A DNA stretch of 64,000 nucleotides, from assembly GCA_033964015.1 (NCBI GenBank), contig CM066922.1, positions 24,856,961 through 24,920,960 on the forward strand. Direction: 5' to 3'. Made by a program: the position numbers and the translations under genes. Positions 57,113 through 64,000 of the stretch are shown here, piece by piece; the stretch's first letter is position 1; each line of letters begins with the position of its first letter. The DNA is from Scolanthus callimorphus. Lineage: Eukaryota > Cnidaria > Anthozoa > Actiniaria > Edwardsiidae. The notes below the pieces were generated by a model. It did not search any database. It was not told the origin of the DNA and was given only the letters and a program-made list of their open reading frames with translations.

Positions 57113-59446
57113 TTATAACTCGTCTCGTGTCGCTGACTCGTCCTCAGTCTCCCCGTCCCCAGCTCCCTCATCTCCATGCACATGGTCATCGCCCTGGGCC
57201 TCTGCTTCTCTTTCTTCCTCCTCGCCCAATATACGCACCATATCATTCAACAGCAATCGGACGTCCTCCCAGTCCTGGTGACATATCAATGAATAGTCCA
57301 GTTTCGAATTCTCTAATCTACTGCTGAATAGGCATCAAAGGCACATAGTGGGAGCCTCGATTTGAACCCGAAAGTTACGAATACCAACGAGTCCAAGAAG
57401 TTTTGTATATTGTCTCCATTCAAAGCTTCAGCAGTTTCTCGTCGGTATTCATAACTTTTTCTACTTCAAACTGAGGCTCCCACTGTATTTATGCGCCGTC
57501 GATGCCTATTTCGAAACTGGACTATTGCCGTTTTGCTGAATGCACCTTTGGAGGACTGGGTCGAGTCGCGCGCGGGTTAGCTGTGGGGTATCTAGCGTGG
57601 TTACCAAGCCAAGCTCAATGGTGGTCAGATCGAGGGCTCGAGTCTCTGCAATTCCTGCACGTTTTCATTCAAAATTTCATCATGTTCTTGCTAAAGGTGT
57701 TAAAAAACGACAATGTCGTCAGGATTGTTTGAACGCAACGCTTGTGAATCTCAACTCACGCCAATATTTGGACACAGGCTCTTAAACGACTTACGAAAAA
57801 GAAGGCAATGCAAAAGTGGCGTCAGTATGCCCATACCTGCCAACTCTCCAGGTTTCCCCGGGAGTCTCCAGGTTTTTTTAAGAAATCTCCCGGTCTCCAG
57901 GTCAAAGCATGAAATCTCCCGTTTTTTAACCATATTTTATTATTCATAGTCAGACACAAAAAAGTTAACGGAAGTCCGCGCCATCGGCCGACAACAGATA
58001 CCTTGTCAGTGAGCTTTTCGATGTCCTCCATTGTGATAACATTGTCTGCCGAATATTTGTCCAACATTATGAAAACCTGTGGGATATGCATAGGGTCTTC
58101 GTTAATACTGCACCCAAGGTAAGTTCGTTTCGTCCCGAAGTAGGGTCTAGAGACCATTAATGCTGGTTCTCACTGGAACGCAAGCGCCGACACAAGCGCA
58201 AGAAAATCAATTCCTTTGCGCTTACGCTTGCGTCTAGTATGAATCAAGTGAACGCAAGCACAAACAGCTAATCAATGCTGATTTTAAGGTGTTTATTGAA
58301 AGTAACTCACCTTTTTCAAACCAGCTTCACTTCCTGTGAGAAACCTTTGTCCGGATCCAACACCAGGTCTGCTTGCTACAGGAAAGAGTTTACAGTTGTC
58401 AAAGAACACTAATTGGAAATTAAACAGAGCAAAACAGGACAGGAGTGCCCGTTCTGCGTTGATTAAAGGATGATTCCATGCCCCGTTTGTAACATCTCTA
58501 GCTCGATCTTCTCACTGTAGACCCGACGGGAAAGGCTCTAACAGTTTTTATTATATAGTTCGCGCTTATTCGATCAAAGCGCGCGCTCTGATTGATTCTA
58601 TCATGGTCATGTGGCAAAGAACAAACTCGAGTGTAGTCACAATTCAAAATTGTTTGCCCGCGCGGGCGATATCGCTAGAGCGGGACATTTCGGCGGACTA
58701 TTTGTTCCGTGTATTTCTTTATGCTATATAATAAACACTTACTGCGGGAGCAGTTATTAGTGTATATTATCGTATGTGAAAAAGACAATGTAGAGGCGTC
58801 TATTTCTGTGCATGCGTCATTGAATATTTGCTGACGCACAGCACTCTGGAATGAGATTGTGGCGCAATTGGCCAATTTAATTTCCATAATAAGATTGCAT
58901 GTATTATAATTCCTTGTCAATTTGACTCTTGTCGCCGCATTATCCGTCAACTCATGCGGAGGTATCGACCCGCGACTAGCCTGAATTTCAGCCGTCCTTC
59001 GCTTTCGATCGTACCTAACTTTGCGAGAGACGCTTCTGAATTCACCTCGAGATTTTCTCGATTCGTAATTCCAAATCGAATAATGTGATTGGTTGCTTCC
59101 TTTCTCAGGACACGTGCAGGTGAACGATTCCATGACAACGCACGCCACCATCACACAAACAAGCGTGCGAGAACGTCCGAGCCAGACACAAAAGGCACTG
59201 TCACAGCGTCACAACTGTTTAAGAAGTCAAGAAGGCCTACGTTGTCTTTTTGGAACCTTGGAGAAAACGACTTTTTGCTTGGCAGTTATTGCATAAGCAA
59301 AAATATCGCAACGTGAGTTACGATCAAGAGCGAAGGGTCGAACTTTAGGCGAAGGTGATGGTAAAAAAAAACGTACATGAAATATATCCATCATGTCCTC
59401 CAGCGAGAGCGCTCCAGTCCTCTTGATCCTGTGCCGTAGACGACTC
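57113..59446 (-). CDS. 3' exons of an unrecognised gene with acidic C-terminus
   Basis: Three exons on the minus strand join in phase: 59446-59377 (SRLRHRIKRTGALSLEDMMD, then IFH), 58076-58002 (VFIMLDKYSADNVITMEDIE, then KLTDK) and 57274-57113 (DWEDVRLLLNDMVRILGEEE, a highly acidic run with GDDHVHGDEGAGDGETEDES, ending TRDEL and TAA). The first exon enters in phase 2, so at least one exon lies upstream, perhaps towards the N gap. LDKYSADNVITMEDIEKL resembles one helix-loop-helix of a degenerate EF-hand but lacks a clear calcium loop. RDEL at the end resembles a KDEL-type ER signal, but without a signal peptide in view this may be chance. Another possible exon at about 58374-58310 (SRPGVGSGQRFLTGSEAGLK) has good splice sites but an entry phase that does not fit. 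No family recognised. Confidence 0.5.
57296..57522. mobile_element. mariner-type MITE, TA target site (copy 2)
   Basis: GTCCAGTTTCGAATTCTCTA at the left and TTTCGAAACTGGAC at the right, flanked by TA (57294-57295, 57523-57524). The interior matches the copy at 35573-35831 (TGGGAGCCTCGATTTGAA, CCCACTGTATTTATGCGCC). The right arm is shortened. Its left end lies about 20 bp from the acceptor of the exon ending at 57274. Confidence 0.75.
58840..59180. repeat. Dispersed repeat related (inverted) to 44870-45215
   Basis: CCTTTCTCAGGACACGTGCA, GTGAACGATTCCATGACAAC and GCACGCC here correspond to GTTGTCATGGAGTCGTTCAC, CTGCACGTCTTACTGAGAAA, GG near 45025-45065 on the other strand orientation. The adjoining CTAGCCTGAATTTCAGCCGT also has its mirror near 45190-45205. 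It is a diverged transposon family lying in the intron of the gene with the acidic tail. Confidence 0.5.
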
Positions 59447-59513
59447 CTGAAAATGAATGTGAAAACCGATGATTCCATCTGAATGTATATTGCACGCTTG
59501 GACAATATTGTAA

Positions 59514-59720
59514 CAACTAGACTGCTTGCAGTCTCTTCTTTGGCGAACGTCCGTAAATTGAGAGAAAAGGAAAGGGAGTCCGTCAGTAAATCGAGAGAAA
59601 AGGAAAGGGAGTCCGTCAGTAAATCGGAGAAAAGGAAAGGGGTCCGTCAGTAAATCGAGAGAAAAGAAAGGGAGTCCGTGCCGGAAGGCACGGGCGAGCG
59701 CTGAAGGCGTGAGATAGCGC
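59514..59720. repeat. Tandem repeat of about 33 bp beside a GACTGCTTGCAG end
   Basis: TAGACTGCTTGCAGTCTCTT begins a relative of the 6653-6928 element. It is followed by four copies of a 33-36-bp unit reading AAATCGAGAGAAAAGGAAAG then GGAGTCCGTCAGT (59552-59670), the last ending GGAGTCCGTGCCGG. No matching right end was found. Confidence 0.6.
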
Positions 59721-60258
59721 CAAAAAGAGACTGCGGACATTCCTTTAAAAAAAAGAGAGTTTTGTGCTGTCAAAATCATTCTAACCCTGAACGCTGAATA
59801 ATCCCTGAATAGAACCGATGACACTTAGTATCAAATCTGTCATCATTTCTATATGAAAACCAGGTGCGGTCTTAGCTTCATATTAAAGCGGGCATGTCGG
59901 AATTCATTGTTGTTGTGGTTTTTTTTTTGCGAGCGGCGAACTTCGCGCGCAATCTATAACTAGTTGGTCGAATATATCTTCATGAGGTAGTACCCTGCCA
60001 GTAGCGCCTACATCTTCTCGTCTTCTAAGTCATTTAGCGATCAGTCACTATCGATTTCAGCGGAGAAATAACGAATATCAGAGGGGCTTGCTTCCCTTTA
60101 TCAGGTGCCAGCTTTCGTGCACCGCATAAATAAAAGCTGATATGTTAGCTTTTACCAAAGTCCGTAGGCAAAACGGCTTCTTTAGGCGCTTTCTCTCCCC
60201 CGTGGCGTTGCTTGTTATCCGACACCTAGGACTCTCTCGTGAGCTGGAAATACGAGCG

Positions 60259-60358
60259 NNNNNNNNNNNNNNNNNNNNNNNNNNNNNNNNNNNNNNNNNN
60301 NNNNNNNNNNNNNNNNNNNNNNNNNNNNNNNNNNNNNNNNNNNNNNNNNNNNNNNNNN
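60259..60358. other. Assembly gap (100 N)
   Basis: Exactly 100 N bases, the usual placeholder for a scaffold join of unknown length. Order and orientation of sequence right of it, including the inverted ABC copy, depend on the scaffolding. Confidence 0.99.
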
Positions 60359-60359
60359 C

Positions 60360-60800
60360 ATGCAAAATTTCCGAACAAAATCGAACTTAATCAACCAATT
60401 GTTACCGGCCTCAATCGGTACGCGCTGCGGAAAGCACTGAATACACTCAAAGGTTTCCCAGATAATTCGACAATATATTTAACAGATCTGACTCCAATAC
60501 ACGATTGTCGTTTCACGTTCGATCGATCTAAACTCACACACAACACTCGCTCTAAAATACCTTCTGTCTAGCCCTGATCCGTCCCCACGCACGTGGCCCT
60601 ATACGTGACGTCAAAAGTGAGTCAGATTACACCGTCACACAATCATTTTGATTTATGTTCGATTGAGTTCGGTAATCATACTCACCAAAACGTTTGTTCG
60701 ATTATGTTCGATTACCGAGCCACCATCAAAACAAATCGAACGATTGGTGTTCGATTAGTTTCGATTGAAATTTTGTTCGATTTGTTCGATTAGTTATGCC
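60360..60800. repeat. TTCGATT/AATCGAA word-rich region
   Basis: Words such as GTTCGATTATGTTCGATTAC, TTCGATTAGTTTCGATTG and AAAATCGAAC recur on both strands on the right side of the gap (60375-60395; 60655-60800). This looks like a low-complexity or subterminal repeat of an element whose other part lies in the gap. Confidence 0.4.
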
Positions 60801-60842
60801 GGGAGATTGTTGTTTGCGGTTTTTTTTCAACACACAGGAAAT

Positions 60843-61218
60843 CAAGAGTGGATTAACCAAGAGTTTTCCATATTTACTATGTACGCCCGAATCACAGTCA
60901 GAAAAGTGTCTATTTTTAGAACTAGGTTTCCCGCTAAAATTCGTCATCCACAGGTTCCCACTCTCTCCCGCCACGCGAAGAGTTGTGAGATCCACCTAAA
61001 ATTAAATCACAGATCATTCGAAAACCTAAAGTCGCAAAGATAAGGTAGGATATTCTCTATTTTTGTGTGTTGGGTATACGATGAGTTCAGTGGAATCAAG
61101 AGGGGATTCGAATACTTTCGCACGCGAAATTCAATCTAAAAATAGACACTTTGCTGACTGTGATTTGGACAAATCAGTACGAAAGATTCTAACTCTTGTT
61201 TAATCCACTCTTGAGGAA
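60843..61218. mobile_element. MITE with AAGAGTGGATTAACCAAGAG arms
   Basis: TCAAGAGTGGATTAACCAAG, then GAATCACAGTCAGAAAAGTG and TCTATTTTTAGA on the left; on the right TCTAAAAATAGACACTTTGC, TGACTGTGATT and TAATCCACTCTTGA inverted. About 375 bp, non-coding. Confidence 0.6.
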
Positions 61219-61319
61219 ATGTGTCTGCCTGGAATTCCAAGGGTTACTTTCCAGGGACATTTTATCCAAAATAGACCTCCAGAGTATCTTGCCAGAAAAA
61301 ATGGAAGGGGAGGGGGTCC

Positions 61320-63270
61320 TTTATGAGCAGCCCTGATATTGATGGAATCCTAAATCAATGCCATCAATACGACTTGACCTTGTGGTTCTGGCATCCGAAA
61401 TAGCGCCGCAACTAGCGAGGATTTACCCGCCCCAGTCCTTCCGACGATTCCAACCTTCTCCTGCGGCCTGGACATCCAAGCTGACTCCTTCCAAAACTGT
61501 ACCCCACCTTCTAGATACTGAAGGGAATATCTCTGATTTGAAGGGCTCCCTGATTCGGCCAGTGTCTGGCGGGGAGCATTTCTACTGTCCTGGCTCGGGT
61601 TGCAGTTTAGAGTACGCGAGTATTCGTTCTACAGATGTCATCAAGCACTCTACTTTCGTGGCCAGGCGGAATCCGTATTGAATCATGCCATCATGGTGAC
61701 CCCAAACATCAGTAGCAAACCTGAAACAGCTGTGAAGAACAATGTTGTGAAGTGTGTATTGACAATATCTCCTATTCGAACCTTTTTCAACCAAGCTGAC
61801 TCCTTTCACGAAATGGTGCAGGCATTTACAGATTACTCATGAGCGCTCCCATAATTTTCGTGGCGAGAAACTAAGCGATCCCGTCGAGAACACGCCAGGG
61901 ACTAAGGTAGCCATGAGTATCAGGCGGATTTTTTTATTTTTTCAAGATGAGGGATGAAAAATAATTTATCGGTGTGTATTTTTTTCAAGTAAATGAGGGA
62001 GGGCCTGATCCTCAGGTTAGAACTAGGGGCGCTTAGCCACCATACCTTGACAGTCCCCGACGTTGCAGGTTTTGTTATGACCTCCGCTTTAATATACTGA
62101 CAGAGCTATACTTTCTTGCTGCCCTGGGTAGCTTACCCTCTAACATTAATACATTTGTTTAATAATAATCTCACAAATTAAATATGAAAAAAGAAAAAAG
62201 AATGTATATACTCTGGGAGTGCAATAAATGTCATTGGTGTTGTTGTTGTTGTCCTAGATAAGCCGTAAATACCATATTAATGGAAAAAGGGTCAAAAAGC
62301 ATATTTGGTATTTTTGAGCATTTAGAGTCAAGGAGCACAGATACACTCGCTCGACCTGTTCCTTTATACCAGCAGTGAGTAACTATACATAGCTAACCTG
62401 CGTCTAGCTTGAGGACAACCGAACCAGTAGCAATAAAGAACACCACACCGTACAGACCAAGTCAACTTGGATACCCGCCCATCTGTTGTTGCAACAACGA
62501 GTCTGTAAGCTCGCGTCTGGAGATTCTGCTTTCTGGAGAAAACAATGATAAGTAAATTTATATTAGCAATTGACAACCTTATAACTGCCTTCGTAAACTG
62601 TATCACAGTTTTTTAATTGTTGTCTCCCACTTGAGTTCGTCAGCCAATCAGGAACGAGATCTACTGTCCTGATATTTTACGATATCGGGTCACTGACCTG
62701 GTATCGCTAAAAAATATCAGAAACAGCACTGGAAAAATTGGACATCTACTTTGGAAAATACCATATCCGAGGAATTTTTTAGAAATTGATTTTCAATATT
62801 GAGTGGCATTTCCAACTTTACACTACCAACATGAGTCCTTCAGTGCGCTAGCTAAATTAGGCGCGTCAAGACGTCAACCAACCTTATGTGCGAGATAATA
62901 AACTCCTTCTCCATCTTGTATGAGTGTATGCTCTCTAATCCCACGATGGTGTCGGAGACATGAGCAACACAAGGGGCTGCAGCACTGTCCCTCGAGCCTT
63001 TAAGAGAGCGCGCTGTTTTCAAGTAAAACTTTACAATTACTACAGTTACTATCATGAGATGGACCACCACCAGAATAACCAAGGGTACTATTAAGTTAAC
63101 ACGAGTATACCTATTGCTTGGAGTAACGCAGTTAGAAGAAATGTAGAGTGGAAGGGGAAGGAGATCGTCCATGGCGCCCGTATCTTTGGAAAAGCGATTC
63201 ATGATGCGCCCAACAGAGTTCGTGTCGAAGAATAGAACTTGAGCCTTTATTACACCGCCAAGGTCATCTT
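61320..63270 (-). pseudogene. Inverted partial copy of the ABCC4-like gene
   Basis: Reading the minus strand from about 63270 to 61320 gives diverged copies of the ABC gene from about 16255 to 20660. In order: the exon part IMNRFSKDTGAMDDLLPLPL… (63235-62875); the short exon SRLQTRAYRLVVAT-type (about 62530-62407); the exon part GMIQYGFRLATKVECLMTSV then ERILAYSKLQPEPG (about 61760-61590); and the start of NBD2 through Walker A TGAGKSS and LEGGVQVLEG (about 61520-61340). Introns are also aligned (for example CTGCTGGTATAAAG, ATTGGCTGACGAACTCAA). Frames are broken in several places and the 5' part, NBD1 and the end of NBD2 are absent. It is a truncated pseudogene or a misplaced allelic fragment; the divergence of both exons and introns favours a true old duplication. 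Confidence 0.8.
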
Positions 63271-64000
63271 ATATATAGATTTAGGCAATGCCTAAAAGCG
63301 GAACTCCAATCATACACACCCCACGTCTTACTTACTCACAGGGAGCTCACCTTTACAGTTTAAATCAAGAAAATTCATGTTACCATTATATGGCAATGAT
63401 AGTAATTAGCGCGTTCTGATATGCTACACGTCGCAGTTCACGACCGGCAAAGATAATCCACAACAAAGATATACTTGCATAGTATTTGTCTCATTGTACT
63501 AATTAAATCTAACATGTGACAAAGGAAAATCAAGGCTAAGAATATCAGTAAGATTACTCAAAACTATAATTCGAGTTTAGCCGGAGAAAAAGAAACCTCG
63601 AGGGAGCCAACAAAGCAGCAAAACGTAAAAGTTACAAGTCAGAATTTTCTCATCAGAATGTAATACTTGGAAGCTAAAAATATAATAGCATAAGAAGCAA
63701 TTTCAAGCTTTGTGCTTACCGATAACTGATAGTGAAGTCGTTTCTTTCCTCCGAAAGTCTCCGTCGTGTTGAGTTGAATTCATTCTTACTTGGCAAGCTT
63801 TTGCACCAAGCCAATTTTCCTAAATATATTATTCTGCTAAAACCATTGCAATCTCTGTTATTGTCAATCCAGTTCTGCTCCCTGTTCGTAGATCTCATAT
63901 GAGTATTCGAAGAACACGTCGTTTGCAGCTTTTACGAAAGAAACTGTTGTTTTTCTTCAGAAGAACGCCGAAGTCTTTGCTTTGCCGTGGCCGGGTATTC
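63270..64000. other. Right edge, no clear gene
   Basis: Beyond the ABC copy the sequence loses similarity to the donor gene. On the minus strand an open frame from ATG at 63896-63898 reaches a good donor (TATCG/GTAAGC at about 63716-63724), which could be a first exon encoding about 58 residues (MRSTNREQNWIDNNRD…), but nothing supports it beyond that. The rest shows nothing. Confidence 0.25.

Noticed and set aside
58675..59154. 159-codon minus-strand open frame
   Set aside because: It spans a dispersed repeat also found at 44.9-45.2 kb, and its composition is not protein-like.
59345..59824. 159-codon minus-strand open frame with repeated LPFLFSRFTDG words
   Set aside because: The repeated peptide comes from the 33-bp tandem repeat; only the small exon at 59377-59446, in another frame, has splice support.

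Overview
This is a multicellular-eukaryote window: intron-split genes with GT-AG junctions plus one AT-AC junction, little coding density, AT-rich intergenic DNA, and many small inverted-repeat transposons, SINEs and minisatellites. The gene set, TGACGTCA minisatellites and terminal-inverted-repeat (TIR) elements best suit a marine invertebrate, most likely an anthozoan cnidarian (coral or anemone). No species can be named from sequence alone.

Layout. (1) 1-4000, + strand: the 3' half of a flavin-containing amine oxidase gene, cut by the window edge. (2) 4001-9440: intergenic, packed with TIR/MITE elements. (3) 9441-21173, + strand: a six-exon ABC transporter of the ABCC4/MRP4 type, with two membrane domains and two nucleotide-binding domains. 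Large introns carry a poly-C TIR element, a remnant TIR element with a ZMYM/QRICH1-like (DUF3504-type) peptide, and a Harbinger-like element with TTA target duplications. (4) 21174-36610: a gene desert of repeats. It holds a giant foldback structure (26.9-31.0 kb) whose two inverted arms are about 62-bp tandem repeats, a 128-bp TGACGTCA minisatellite inside a TIR element, GTGTACGG-rich arrays and a LINE tail. (5) 36611-50043, + strand: a TMEM181 orthologue in 17 exons, one intron being a textbook U12-type AT-AC intron. (6) 53631-55710, - strand: a small coiled-coil protein gene. (7) 57113-59446, - strand: the 3' exons of an unrecognised gene with an acidic C-terminus. (8) A 100-N assembly gap at 60259-60358. 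(9) 61320-63270, - strand: a broken inverted partial copy of the ABC transporter.

The genes show no operon-like linkage; they are independent housekeeping-type loci (amine oxidation, organic-anion export, a multipass membrane protein, a coiled-coil protein). Several exons carry single-base indels in short homopolymers that break otherwise clean homology, four or five of them in TMEM181. They are either consensus errors of a long-read assembly or real lesions. One of them, in the ABC gene, is shared with the diverged inverted copy and so is hard to explain as a random error.

The most notable items are the AT-AC intron, the foldback element with tandem-repeat arms, and the inverted ABC copy that acts as an empty site dating intronic transposon insertions.
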